DNA of 64,000 nt from Pollenia angustigena (GCA_930367215.1 OV884059.1:153944511-154008510); one strand, 5' to 3'. Shown: positions 1-10,970, counted from the first letter of the stretch. Program-made: numbers and translations. The notes: generated by a model not told the origin, from the letters alone.

Positions 1-828
1 TAAACCAGTTCACAAATCAAATCTCTAATGAGCACTAAAATTTTGGTTGTGTCACTCACTCTCTTTCTTAACTTTTCTTTTTAAAAATTTTTAAATTGCA
101 ACCATGTTTTTGAAGCCAGTTTTTTGCCCTTTCTTAACATTTTTGAATTTTGATATGTGACTGTTAATAATTTTGTGTTCGATATGTATATTTGATTAAT
201 GTCTAGTGGCAAAAATTCACATACATGATACATAAACAAATGTTAAATTCTATGAAAATCAAAGCTAAAGAAAGAATGAAAATTGCTCAACAAAAATTTC
301 GTGTGTGAACAATTTAATCAGAATCCTGATTTATTAAAGAAATTAAATTTTAAATAATTTTATTAAAAAATTCATAAATTGAAAAAATAATATAAAAAAT
401 TAAGGCAACAGTTGAGAACAAGTCTTTAACAACCCGGTCAAAATAAAAACGAAACATACATATCATTGATCCATGTAGAGAGGCCCTAATTAAATTTTTT
501 TTGAAATTGAAATTGCACACAAATACACCTCACCACAAAAATTTAATGCAAAAGCATCAAAAATTGAACTGTTATTTGCAATTTTACATTTTGATTCAAA
601 CAGTTTCTATTTTGTTTTTTGCATTTTCCCTTAAAGTTGCAATTAGAGTAATTGTCTTTCTACATGAGACCACCGTTAAGGCCCAAAAACATTGATCAAA
701 ATACTCATCAAGCATTGTGGTAGTATTAGTGAAAATATGTTTGTTTGTGCCACACCGACGATGCCTGATGGAAAATCAAATAATTTAGATATGACGGCGA
801 ATATTACGACAAGCACTTGTATACGATG
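1..828. other. Non-coding AT-rich flank
   Basis: No supported gene. The longest open frame here (501-695, 64 codons) has no recognisable domain, runs through AT-rich sequence and has ordinary stop-free-by-chance length. No terminal repeats or RNA genes were seen. It ends at the poly-T tract that marks the 3' end of the LINE fragment to its right. Confidence 0.5.
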
Positions 829-1385
829 AATTTTTTTTTTTTTAATTTATTTTTTATTATTGAATCTTTCTTATCGAAATTTACAATATGTATTCAAATC
901 TTAATTCTACTTGTTGTTTATTAGTTGTTACCAGTGTAACCACTAACTGCTGTATTGAAATTTTAAGACTGTCTTCTAGTTAGGCTCAAAGTATCGGTTC
1001 TTTTTAGCCTCTGGTGACCTTCGAACTGAAGCAAACCCCGAGCGAGGTAGTTAGGGTGGACCATTAGTTTATCGATGTAGCTAATTGAATATTTTTTAAT
1101 TTCCTCCTGGATAGTGGGGACGTTGAGATCTCTGTGGATAATATCATTACGTATATACCATGGGGCGCAGACAATTTGTCGTAATATTCTAGACTGTCTT
1201 CTTTGAAGCTTTTGGATGTTAGATGCGCATGCAGTACCCCATAATTGGATGCCATATGTCCATATTGGTTTTATGATGGACTTGTATAGAAGAGGACAAG
1301 CATTTGACAAGTGTATTTGGGCCTTAATGTATTTTAATAGGCAAAGTTGTAAATTTTTAAGAATCATTTTGAAACCCAAAAATGT
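829..1385 (-). mobile_element. 5'-truncated jockey-type LINE fragment
   Basis: The minus strand encodes about 138 residues (1379-963) matching the C-terminal end of jockey-clade reverse-transcriptase ORF2. A conserved block reads YKSIIKPIWTYGIQLWGTA, followed by an LQRRQSRILR helix and an APWYIRNDIIHRDLN segment, the usual landmarks after the RT thumb in these elements. The coding end is followed on the minus strand by an A-rich tail (poly-T at about 829-843 on the + strand), as expected for target-primed insertion. Catalytic RT motifs (FADD) are absent because the copy is truncated at about 1385. It cannot be autonomous. I did not find a clear target duplication. Confidence 0.85.
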
Positions 1386-1411
1386 TTAGCTACCAGGTAG
1401 GTCATATTGTG

Positions 1412-1698
1412 ATCAGGCAATTTATATATTTAGTCCTTTAAAATTCCCAGTTGGAACATAGGGCCATTACATTTGTGATGGTTTCAGTAATCATTGGATT
1501 TCAGATGAGTAGGTGATTGGCCAACAGCATCCTAGGCTGGTGTTGGGGCTGCCAACTTTTAGTCTCCAGTCCGACATTCAACGTTGCTCACATTTGCTAG
1601 TTTCATAACGGATGTTACAAAACCATTGCCCGGTGACCACCTTCCCCTGAGGGTCGGAGGTAGTGAGTCTTCTTAGTTGGTTACAATCAGGCAATTTA
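1412..1698. repeat. 261-bp segment between 13-bp direct repeats
   Basis: The 13-mer atcaggcaattta occurs at 1412-1424 and again at 1686-1698, enclosing about 261 bp of sequence that is more GC-rich than its surroundings and has no long ORF. The spacing and repeat length fit a target-site duplication left by a non-LTR or SINE-type insertion. I see no poly-A tail or tRNA-like promoter inside, so the class is undecided. Confidence 0.35.
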
Positions 1699-1830
1699 CT
1701 ATCTTATTATTTCACTCAATACTGAACGAATCAGAATTATTTTTTTAGTGTTGTAAAGCATTTATTAGAGTTTCACAATACTGAAAAAATAATTTTGATT
1801 CGTTCAGTATCGACTGAAATAAAATTGCTT
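1690..1830. repeat. Stem-loop repeat (MITE-like)
   Basis: An imperfect inverted repeat: actgaacgaatcagaattat at 1721-1740 pairs with ataattttgattcgttcagt at 1789-1808, and pairing extends outwards with mismatches to about 1690 and 1830. The loop is about 30 nt. There is no ORF. The structure suits a small foldback MITE. No clear target duplication was seen. Confidence 0.5.
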
Positions 1831-2539
1831 TCGAATCTAGAAAGTACTCGATCACGACTGCTAGAATTAGGCCCCAAGAATCTATTGAGTTTTAGTACGA
1901 GACCAGTGCAAAATATTCTAAAGGAAATTTTTTTCTTTTAAAAAACAAAGCACAACTTCTAACAAATGTCAGATCCTTATTAAAATTGCTTGAATGATAA
2001 TTTCTCAAAGCTTTTAAAGTCGCTTTGAATTTATGTAAATCATTAGTGAGCGAAAGACAAGGAAAACGGTTGAGCCTTTAATGGAATTTCTTTAAATAAA
2101 TAAAACTTATAGCCACATTTTTTCTCTTTTTGCACCTGCTCATTATTGGTTTAAAGGAAATTTTTCAAATGTTTTTATATAATTACAACACTGTCTTAAC
2201 AGCAACAGCTGTAATATCGACTTTATCATTCCAAGATCGTAATTTAAACAGATACGCACAAAGTGCTTGTAACCAAATACGGATTTTGATACAGGGAATT
2301 GGAAAAAGAAGTGTTTAGATATCGAAGATTTTTAAATATTTTCAGAAATTGTATATTTTTTAATTACAAAAGAGATTCCAATAAGAAAAGGTCGAAAAAA
2401 ATAACCAATTTTGTTTATTTTAAAATTAAGTTTAATTCCTAAATATATAATTGAGGTTATGTTCAATTTATTATAAAGGGGGGTTTTTTTATTTGACCAC
2501 CTATTTAACAGCTGATAGTTTCTTTTTGTTTAGTTTGCT

Positions 2540-3030
2540 TTGACTTTTCAGTATTGATCGACTAACACCAGAGCAACGCGTGCAAATTTTGAATCAAAAT
2601 AATTCGGCGAATGGGCTGAAGCACAAATTGATATTGATTTTAAATTTTCATTTCAAATTTAAGTTCCCATGAAGCCCATTTCTAATTGAATGGGAACGTA
2701 AAATAGCAGAATTATCGCATTTGGAGTGAGCAGAATCCACAAGCTTTTGTCGAAACACCATTACATTCACAGAAAATTACTGTTTAGTGCGCTTTATGAG
2801 CTGGCGGAGTCCTTGGCCCATATGTCTCCAGAAACGATGATGGTCAGAATGCGAAAATTTGTTGAAAATTGGTGTTCCAGATTGCGCTTTATTTCTAAAA
2901 AAAAATCTAAAAAGTCGGCTGTGTGTTTTCGTGTTATCGCACAATTAAAACCACGCCGAAAGCCAGTAATTAAATCGCGCAATTTGCATCAATTCTTCTT
3001 AGTGATTTCAAAACGGTTCGTGATTTGAAA
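2540..3030 (+). pseudogene. Decayed mariner transposase
   Basis: The reading frame is broken, but motifs of a mariner transposase appear in order on the + strand. An N-terminal RLTPEQRVQIL helix-turn-helix start lies near 2568-2600. A central piece at about 2727-2830 reads EQNPQAFVETPLHSQKITV, then CALWAGGVLGPY, the signature between the first and second catalytic aspartates. Most of the region between is deleted, and stops and frameshifts are present. Both catalytic centres are incomplete, so the copy is dead. The frame that stays open over 2726-3028 is not the transposase frame and should not be treated as a gene. Confidence 0.6.
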
Positions 3031-3620
3031 TCAAGCGGTTTTCAGAACAGATCTGAAAATTACTTGTTTAAACGCATCATAAAGCTAGGGAAAAAGTAAA
3101 GGACATTTGAGATGCACGTTAGGATTAGGATTGAGGATTGATTGAAATTGAGGTTTACAAAATAATGCTGTCAATTTGATATTTTAACATCTCCAGTCAA
3201 TCTCCCCTCTATTACATAGTCGTTTTCACTACCTTATTTAGCTAACAGCAAAAACAAAAAAAGCAAATGTAGTAATAAAAAAAACAACAACAACAAAATT
3301 GTAGTTAATTAAGCAATGTGTTTGGTGTTGAGTGAGTGACTAGTTAGTTGACTGTTGAGCTGCACACGAGCATGTGCCCATGTTTTTACACATTTACATC
3401 TTTACAACGCAATGCAACCACGACCGCACCGGTTGCCGGCAACATAACCATCTACAACTTACATACAACGATCTTTACGATCATCATCACAGTAACAAAT
3501 ATAAATAAATAAATACATAAATAAAAAGTGTTGGTTGGCTTTCGCACTTAAAATTCCTGTTTCTCTTTTAAGACTTTAAAAAGATTTTTTTTTTTTTTCT
3601 TATAAATAAAAATTTCTTTA
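3030..3620. other. Non-coding spacer
   Basis: No ORF or inverted repeat was found. The stretch holds CAA/A-rich simple sequence near 3240-3300 and aaataaataaataca-type repeats near 3500-3525. It ends at the TA that is the target site of the Tc1-like element. Confidence 0.4.
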
Positions 3621-3625
3621 GACTA

Positions 3626-5275
3626 CAGTGGGAAGCTAAACTGTCCGGATGTTTTGCACTAAGGAAGTAAGGTAATGAAAATAATACAAATATAGGTATA
3701 TTATCAAATATATGTAATTGTTTTATTTAATTGCACATTATTCTAAATTATAAAGCACAAAAACTCATAGAAATTGCTTCAAAAAAATAAAAAAATTAAA
3801 AAAATCAAAAAATTCACTATTCGGACACTTTTGCACTGTTTGCGGTTTTGTATGCGGCGTTTGTTGAAACCAATTAACGTTGCCAATTTAATATTTCGTC
3901 CAAAGGCCTTTATTTTTAATTACGCTTTCAATACGTTTTGGCATACTCTCCACCAACTTTTGGATGATATCACGGTCAAGAGCTCGCCATTCATGTTGTA
4001 TTCTCTCCCAAAGCTCGTCAACATTTTTTGGTGGGTTTTCATATGCTCCCAGCCTTCTTTTCACAATAGCCCATAAATTTTCTATAGGATTCAGGTCTGG
4101 GCTTTGTGCAGGCCTTTCCATTGTCCCAAAAGTTTGGTTTTCTAGCCAGCTTTTAACTATTTTGGCCGTGTGCTTCGGATCCCCGTCTTGCTGAAAAACA
4201 ACTTCTTCGGTTGGATAAGCACTCTCGTCAACAAATTCTGGTAAATTTGTTTGTAGAATATTCAGGTAATCCTCCTTCTTCATTATACCTTGGATTCTCA
4301 CCAAAGGTCCAATGTTCCACCAAGTAAAACATCCCCACACCATTATACTGCCGCCACCATGTTTCATCGTTTCCTTCACATGGTGCTTTTGGATACGCTC
4401 CTGCGGCCTATGCCAATAGTATTCTTTTCCATCAGACTGGTATCGGTTGACTTTAGTTTCGTCGCTCCAAATAACCCGTTTCCAGTCATCTACTGTCCAA
4501 TTTTTGTGGGTTTTACAGAAATGAAGGCGTCTTTTCACATTTCTATCGGAAAGTGCTGGCTTTTTCTTTTTCACACTGGCTACTAAACCAATTCTATTTA
4601 ATGCGCGTCTAACCGTCCAGGAACTGACATCCTTACCAATACTTTTTGCAGCATTTTTCGGGGTCTTGGTGTCCTTATTATGTAGCAAACGTTCAATCTG
4701 CCGGGCATCACCATCAGAAAGCAGTCTTGGTCGGCCCCCTTGGTTATTATTGCAAGCTACATTTCGTCGTTTTTTTATATCATTTACCGTGGATTTACTT
4801 AAATTTAATTTTTCAGCAATTTTACGGCATGAATAATTATTTTGCAACAAATTTATCACATTGTTTTCAATATCAGTTGCCGTTTTTCTCATTTTTGAAG
4901 ATCTTTTAATTTTTTATTTAAAAATCATGTTAATCACTTCACAGGTCAAACAATAATGCACAAATAGCTTGCTAACGAGATGACAACAAACAATAAAAAC
5001 CAACGGGTTAAATACCGTTACATTTTAACAAAGCAATATCGTGATAATGTTTATTTCTTGTACTGTGCAAAAGTGTCCGAATAGTGAATTTTTTGATTTT
5101 TTTAATTTTTTTATTTTTTTGAAGCAATTTCTATGAGTTTTTGTGCTTTATAATTTAGAATAATGTTCAATTAAATTAAACAAATACATATATTTGATAA
5201 TATACCTATATTTGTATTATTTTCATTACCTTACTTCCTTAGTGCAAAACATCCGGACAGTTTAGCTTCCCACTG
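3626..5275 (-). mobile_element. Complete Tc1-like transposon, 211-bp TIRs
   Basis: A 1,650-bp element starting CAGTGGGAAGC and ending with its complement, flanked by TA target duplications (3624-3625 and 5276-5277). The terminal inverted repeats are 3626-3836 and 5065-5275, 211 bp each, with only about three mismatches that I can find. Each TIR contains two related sub-sites, an outer one (3639-3660, gtccggatgttttgcact) and an inner one at its inner end (cggacacttttgcac). This is the IR/DR arrangement known from Tc1-type elements with long TIRs. It encloses one intact transposase on the minus strand. Near-identical TIRs plus an unbroken ORF indicate a recent insertion that is possibly still active. 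Confidence 0.95.
3888..4892 (-). CDS. Tc1-family DD34E transposase, intact
   Basis: 334 residues, the usual length for Tc1-family transposases, which cut and paste the element at TA sites. Residues 1-50 and 60-115 form the paired helix-turn-helix DNA-binding region (first half SCRKIAEKLNLSKSTV), joined by a GRPR AT-hook-like motif at about 53-56. The catalytic domain shows D144 in IWSDETK, a glycine-rich HGGGSIMVWGCF at 178-189, D236 in FQQDGDPKHTA, and E271 in SPDLNPIENLW. The spacing of 34 residues between D236 and E271 gives DD34E. No stops, frameshifts or introns are seen. The start at 4892 is the first in-frame ATG and gives a standard N-terminus. It is the only intact transposase in the window. 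Confidence 0.96.
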   Translation of the reverse strand: MRKTATDIENNVINLLQNNYSCRKIAEKLNLSKSTVNDIKKRRNVACNNNQGGRPRLLSDGDARQIERLLHNKDTKTPKNAAKSIGKDVSSWTVRRALNRIGLVASVKKKKPALSDRNVKRRLHFCKTHKNWTVDDWKRVIWSDETKVNRYQSDGKEYYWHRPQERIQKHHVKETMKHGGGSIMVWGCFTWWNIGPLVRIQGIMKKEDYLNILQTNLPEFVDESAYPTEEVVFQQDGDPKHTAKIVKSWLENQTFGTMERPAQSPDLNPIENLWAIVKRRLGAYENPPKNVDELWERIQHEWRALDRDIIQKLVESMPKRIESVIKNKGLWTKY

Positions 5276-5708
5276 TATGTGTTTCTTCCTTTTCTTTTAA
5301 TTTTATTTTTTTTACGAAAATAAATCTTAAGATTTATTTATGACTTCTTGTAATGTTGGTTACTTAGTTTAAGCATTTTTTTTTTTTTTTTTTTTGTTGT
5401 CGGTAATTTTTGTGGTGTTAAGCAGGGTTACTAGTTTTTTTTTTATCCTTATCCCCAATTTGCGAATTTTCATCACTCAAAGTCCCCAAAATAGCTATAT
5501 TCTTATCCCCAAAAATTTCCACAGATCTTTAAAAATAAAATAATATTATGTCAAAGAAACAAATCTCAGGAGCAAAAAGGCCCAATGAAACAAATATTAA
5601 AACAAAATTAAATTTGTTTTAAACTGGAAAAAATAAATGAATCCCAAAAAATTAAATAATTCCCAAATCAAATACTAAGGCCCTTATTATATAAATAGCA
5701 ATGCAACG

Positions 5709-6553
5709 CCAAAGAAATACATTGAAAGCAAAAACAAAGTTATAAATATTTTGAAATTTTGTTGTTGCATTCTACAGAAATGCATGTACCGTTTTAACAT
5801 TATCAACGCCTCAACCTATGAGGCGTTTGAAATTTTCGAACGCAATAAAAATTTCTGTAGAACATATGATTAAATTATTTGAATATTGTTTGATTTGGTT
5901 TTGCTTTGTAAGTATATATTAAACTGTAATTAGTCATTAAGTTGTTAATTAATTAATGATTTATAATTTTACACATTCTCAGTTCCATACTTCAAAATAA
6001 GACTCTAAGTTTTGTGTATGGAGCAGTTCAATTAGGGTGCGTACTGAGTGGCCGCTTGTTGCCGAACCGAGCCGACTGACGCTTATTGCGAGAACTAGTT
6101 TATGCAAGAAACAAGTTTGAGTGTGCATAGTGGATGCGAGAATCATCGCTGAATTTTTATTTTTAAATTTTTTGATTGCATGTTTTATTTACTTTTTCTA
6201 AAATTTTTTGTTTTTGTTTTTTTAAAAGTTTTCCAAAAAAGTTGAAATCATAGCAACATAACATAAACAATGTTTTCGGCGCTTAAATACGCTTTGAAAC
6301 TGTTTTCTCGCATTCAATCAGCTTTGCGCTCTGACCAGCTCGGCGCCCACTATGACTTGTTCGCGCTTATTTGTACTAACTTGTATAGTACCACTTTTCT
6401 CGCATTGGTTCTCGCAATAAGCGTCAGTCGGCTCGGCTCGGCTCGGCCACAAGCGGCCACTCTGTACACAACCTTAAATAAATAAAAACGAAAGCAACAA
6501 CAAATAAAAAAAATGTTTATTACTTTGTTTTTGCTTTCAATGTATTTCTTTGG
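5709..6553. mobile_element. Inverted-repeat element inside the hAT
   Basis: Arms of about 60 bp: ccaaagaaatacattgaaag at 5709-5728 has its complement ending at 6553, and the similarity continues to about 5768 and 6494. Just inside the left arm is a separate palindrome, ttctacagaaat (5770-5781) with atttctgtagaa (5851-5862), which encloses aacgcctca/tgaggcgtt. There is no ORF of note. I read this as a foldback or MITE that also received the 6033-6474 element. Confidence 0.6.
6033..6474. mobile_element. GC-rich MITE, about 64-bp TIRs
   Basis: The TIRs lie at about 6033-6096 and 6408-6474. The shared core gagtggccgcttgt and gactgacgcttattgcgaga appear in inverted order at the two ends. The element is markedly more GC-rich than the flanks. 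The right TIR contains a gctcg pentamer repeated three times (6430-6446), whereas the left carries fewer units, so the repeat has changed length since insertion. The internal 71-codon frame (6270-6485) runs into the TIR and is not a plausible gene. Confidence 0.65.
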
Positions 6554-7144
6554 CACCCAACTTATTTATGGGTGATATTTTATAATGAAATAACCCAAAG
6601 AAATTGATGAAAAAACTTCTTAAAACAGTCCATCGAAAATGAATGAAAAAGGCGCAAAAAAAGTACGTAGAAAAACCGGCAAAATAAAGAAATATTTTTA
6701 TTCAAATAACAATTATAATTCTCACAAAGTGGTATTAAACATACATATTTACTTAGGTTGTGGCCATTTACTTGAAACTTAAAATTCCGAATTACAAAAT
6801 CCCAAGTTTAAAAATCCAGAATCACTAACGATAAATTCTCTGCATAGGGCCCAAGTATTTTCTCCTGTATGGTATAACAAAAACCGGCCGTGCGCCAGGT
6901 TTTTCTCCTCTATGGTGAAGAAAACACCAGCTTAGCTACCTAAAGCTTCTCTGCATGGAAAAAAAATTAAACAACTTTTAAAAAATAAAATAAAACTGAG
7001 ATGGCTGGGAGATTAATCATAATGAAATTACTCCAACATTTTAAAAAGTTCTCTTTCCTCAACACGAAATTTGTATCCTAAATTACAAAAAAAAAACTCC
7101 TATTTGGGAACAAATCCCCAAAACTGGAAACACTGGTGTTCAAG

Positions 7145-8020
7145 TATGGGTAGGGAAAAAACATCTAGCAAAATTAATCTTTATTATAAGTGAGTGAAAT
7201 TTGCTTGACTATTATTATTTCGTGTACGTTCGTATTACTTCGTGTATTCATGTGTTAAGTTTCATTTGTTGTATTTAAAAAGACGATTTTATCTTGTTTT
7301 TAGATTAAAAACTGAAAAAGCCCACACAGATTTTTTTTAAATAGAAATAAATTAAATATTTTTTTGTTTGATTTTACTGACATTTACACAGTCTTTGTAG
7401 TTTATTTTGTTTAATAGATGTTGTGCTGTCGACTTAATCAGCTTAACTAACATAAGGCTTAAATATTGTCTTATTATATAGTTTTTTGTATAAATTAAAA
7501 TTATTTTTTTTTTCCTAAGTGTACTTTTGTAATTTATTTGGTTTTAATTAAATTAAACGATTAAAGAAAATTGCTAAGCTTAAGAACTTGTTATGAAAAA
7601 AAAGAACGTTTAAGTTTATGTCCCATTTTCAGGCCTTTAAAAAGGGGTACAAACGCATTCTTAACGATATTTAACTCATTCCACTCTGCCTTTTTTGAAA
7701 TTTTAAATTTACTTTTATAAAAATCTTATAAATTCAAATTTTCATTCTTAGATAAGGACAGTAAAAAAACCTCTTTGTAAAGGGTGTTTTTTCAAGCCTG
7801 CTAGAACTTTCGAAAACTAAGGCGCTGACTGATTTTCAAAATAATTTTCTATAAATTGGTAGCATTGTTCAAGGGTGAATCTATTCATGATGATTTGTAA
7901 GAGTATAATGATGACACAAGGGAACAAGGTTTTTTTTGTTGATTTAGAACTGAATGTTGTTGTTAAGGATATTTGGGATGCTGAATTCAAATCTGTACTC
8001 AGTGCTATCAGCTTCTATCA
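7145..8020. other. Non-coding AT-rich spacer
   Basis: No gene was recognised. A short block at about 7868-7900 (gtgaatctattcatgatgat) resembles the edge of the dispersed repeat at about 33686, so it is probably repeat-derived. The 70-codon frame at 7875-8087 crosses two repeat-like blocks and is not supported. Confidence 0.4.
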
Positions 8021-8600
8021 GCTCGACTTTTTGAGATATACCGTTATTTCCAAAATTAAGACACTTCCACTACAAATATTGCAATAACTTGAAAACGGTG
8101 CATCATATTCACTTCAAAAAACCAAAATTCTAACAATATATTATCTTTAAGCCGCGCTTACATTCCCTGTAGTTCATGTGGATATCTCCGAGCTGGTTAT
8201 AATACTAGCCCCTTTATGACACAAATAGTCCGAATGCTAGCCATATGACTGGCCAGTTTAACAAGGGGATGTTTTAAGAGGGGGTAAATTGTCACTAAGA
8301 GGCCACAGAAAGACAGTTAATAAACCGGTTCTTCTTGGCTTACCCTTAACTGTCTCCTTACACCAACCATAAATCTGCTTTTCTGATTGTGTTCTCATAC
8401 GTATTGTATCTCTCTCTCTCATAAAATGAACGAAATGCTCAATGACATACATTTTTTACTATCCACCATCTGCGACACAAAAAGACAGCTAAGTGCCAGC
8501 ACAAAGTGACAGTACAATTTTCCGAGTATAGGATTAATGTGGATAGTTCTATAACCAGTCTACTGTGTATAGTACTGCCACTTTTGGGGTAAATTGTCAC
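8020..8600. repeat. Fragments of dispersed repeats
   Basis: At 8033-8050 the string gagatataccgttatttc is identical to part of the CACTGTG-ended repeat at about 54930. Further on, ggggtaaattgtcac occurs twice in the same orientation (about 8281 and 8585), about 300 bp apart, enclosing a slightly GC-richer block. No coding potential was recognised. The block may be one insertion with short direct repeats or two related fragments. Confidence 0.35.
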
Positions 8601-9595
8601 GAAAAAACTACAGGGTTGTTTTTAAATTTTCCCAGTAGATTCAGAGATATCGTTAAGGTTTAAAAAATCACAGTTTTGGTATAAAAACAGTTAAATTAAA
8701 ATATTTCGAATGAAATTATCTTGATTTCATTGTAATCGGTGCACAACTTCTGATTTTATTCACAATTTACTGAGACAATTAAATTGATAAAAATCGCGAT
8801 TTCCAGACAGAAATAAAACAAAACAGAAACAAAGATAATAAAAGAGAATAAACAAAATTTTGTAATCCAACAGTGATTTTAGCTAATATCAGCAGAGCTT
8901 TTAAGACCACCTGTAATAAATTCGCCCTGTTCAAAGCTAACAATTACTTCTTTAAAAAAAGAAGAATTCTGAAAATCGCTTCATGAAGAGTGAAGTTATG
9001 ATTTTTTGAACTTTTAATTTAAAAAAAAAGGTCAAAGAGAAAAAAGGAGATTAAATATGAAATCAGCGACCTCAAATAAATAAAATATTGCATCAAACTT
9101 CCGATCAATACACAAAAAGTTTAATTTTGTTCCTCTGTGTTATCAGCGTTAAGCATTAAGCTTTTTGTGTTGTTTCGCTTGCCAATCTTAAAGTTTATTT
9201 CGGTGCATTTGCGTGCGTTTTTTTTAATTTTTTGCATATTTAAACTTGTCCTGCTCATAAGATTATTTTGTTTTAGCGGATCCATGATTGACCATTAGTC
9301 CCAAGTAAAGTACGATCTCGAAAATGTATCGGGCTTGACCGACCAGACTCTGTTACATGTTTCTTGTTTTTTTTAAGTTGTGACACTACCACACTTATAT
9401 CCTATAAATAAATTATTTCCTTCCCAATCCTGCTGTGAAAATAAACGGAAATAACAGTTTGCCAAAACTATTTTTAAACTGAAAGTTAAAATAACTAATT
9501 TGCTATTTTATAGTATTTGACGCGTACAATATGTATAAATGTATAAATGTATATTGGCTTATTGTCTGTTAAACTTTTTATTTAGAAATAAAAAC
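8601..9595. other. Non-coding spacer
   Basis: No ORF, RNA gene or terminal repeat pair was identified. The motif cgggcttgaccgacc near 9330 is the reverse complement of the opening block of the repeat at 9595, so at least one repeat end lies here. Confidence 0.35.
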
Positions 9596-9760
9596 AAGAA
9601 GGAAAGTATAGTCGGTCAAGCCCGCCATATGATATCCCTTCACCACAGTATTTAAAACCAAATTTTTCGAAAGTGTAGCATATTGAACCCTCCTGAACAA
9701 AATAATGTTATGAGGTTAAGGTTCATGCAAAAGTTCTTTGCGCCGAATATTATTTAAGGT
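9595..9760 (+). repeat. Dispersed fly repeat, 'gtcggtcaagcc' end
   Basis: The block aagtatagtcggtcaagccc followed by catatgatatccc is shared in diverged form with 54690-54790 (same orientation), about 42880-42970 (reverse) and about 9330 (reverse). The similarity includes a downstream ttttcgaaagtgta-type segment. It has no coding content. It looks like the end of a dispersed non-autonomous element, class not determined. Confidence 0.5.
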
Positions 9761-9763
9761 GCA

Positions 9764-10688
9764 TGTAGACGACATGTTTTTTACATCTGACTTGTCAACT
9801 TTTCAGATCACATGTAATTGTGCATGTCTGTCAAAATTTCTGTTTTACAGAAGGTATAATATTCGGTCACAAACTTAAGGAGCGTATAGACGACATGTTT
9901 TTGTCATCTGACATGTCAAATTTCCCACTGCAAAACACATACATGTCGTGTGTTACCATTTTAACTTTGCTTCTGTAAAAGTCAGATGCAAAGTCATATG
10001 ACAAAATTTCAATTAGAGCGTGCTCTATTTTCTTCTGACAAACTATCTGACATCAGAAATCTATGCCGGGAAGAAACTGGCAGCGGCCTCAACTATTGAC
10101 GGAATCATTAGCCGGCTGAAGTTAATATTTTACAATACCAAGATATGTATGCTAATCTCACCATTGAATAGAATTTATGTAAATATATACATAAAAACCG
10201 TTTAATTATAAAATTCTAACTTGGTATCTTTAAAATAAAAGAAAAAATGTTAAGATGGCTAAATTATTTTACGGCGCAAATAAATATTTTCGTGGCGGCA
10301 GCAAGCTATTTTGAAACCGAGAACTACTTTGGTTTCTGCAATAACAATGCGAAAAAAAAACAGAGACAATGTCAGAAGCAAATTACATGTACGTTTGTGA
10401 CCGAATATTATAAACCTTATGTAAAACAGCAATTTTGACAGACATGAACAATTACATGTGACTTGAAAATTTGACATGTCAGATGACAAATACATGTCGT
10501 GTACGGGCGCCTTAACATGTAATTTGCTTCTGACATTGTCGCTGTTTTTTTCGCATAGTTAGTGCAAAAACCAAAATAAAAATGCCGCCACGAAAATTTT
10601 TATTAACGCCTTAAAATAGTTTAGCCATCTTAGCATATTTTTCTTTTAATTCAAAGATACCAATTTAGGATATTATAATGAAACGGTT

Positions 10689-10738
<50 letters not shown>

Positions 10739-10970
10739 CATAAATTCTATTCAATGATGCGATGATCGTACATATCTCGGCATTGTAAAATATTAACTGC
10801 AGCCGGCTAATGATTCCGTCAATAGTGGACACCGCTGCCGGTTTCTTATCGGTATAGATTTCTGATGTCAGATGGTTTGTCAGAAGAAAATAGAGCACGC
10901 TCTAATTGAAATTATGTCAGATGACTTTTCATCTGACTTTTACAGAAGCAAAGTTAAAAAGGTAACACAG
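9764..10970. mobile_element. Foldback element, arms order A-B-A'-B'
   Basis: Two overlapping long inverted repeats make up the segment. B (about 9955-10390) is the inverted copy of B' (about 10512-10966), about 440 bp with moderate divergence; for example aattagagcgtgctctattt near 10010 has its complement at about 10890. A (9769-9874) is the inverted copy of A' (10393-10502). No transposase was seen. Open frames here (10020-10205, 10665-10898) are translations of the two arms and mirror each other. A second, interrupted copy lies at 30525-31790. Confidence 0.75.
10690..10736. repeat. (TA)n microsatellite
   Basis: About 20 consecutive TA units inside the B' arm of the foldback element. The corresponding place in arm B (about 10175) has only a short tatatac, so the tract expanded after the arms formed. 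Confidence 0.9.

Larger units (their letters stand above)
5423..7135. mobile_element. Non-autonomous hAT-like element
   Basis: The left end cagggttactagtttt (5423-5438) resembles the complement of the right end aaaactggaaacactg (7120-7135), 13 of 16 matching. The flanks are gtgttaag (5415-5422) and gtgttcaag (7136-7144), a near-perfect 8-bp duplication of the hAT type. Subterminal blocks of 'atcccca' occur near both ends (about 5450-5515 left, near 7115 right). There is no transposase ORF. The interior carries two other inverted-repeat structures (5709-6553 and 6033-6474), so much of its length is later insertion. Confidence 0.5.

Noticed and set aside
2726..3028. 100-codon + strand frame
   Set aside because: The mariner-like motifs are in a different frame of the same strand; this one is Lys/Arg-rich and shows no domain.
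3774..4909. Four + strand frames inside the Tc1-like element
   Set aside because: Antisense to the intact transposase or to the TIR.
6270..6485. 71-codon frame with Ala/Arg-rich end
   Set aside because: Lies across the GC-rich MITE and its TIR pentamer repeats; antisense frame is equally open.
10690..10736. TATA promoter
   Set aside because: The (TA)n tract is a microsatellite inside a foldback arm, with no initiator or downstream gene.
10020..10898. Protein-coding gene in the foldback arms
   Set aside because: The same peptide appears from both arms in opposite orientation (LTNYLTSEIY and LTNHLTSEIY), as expected from an inverted repeat; no start context or domain.
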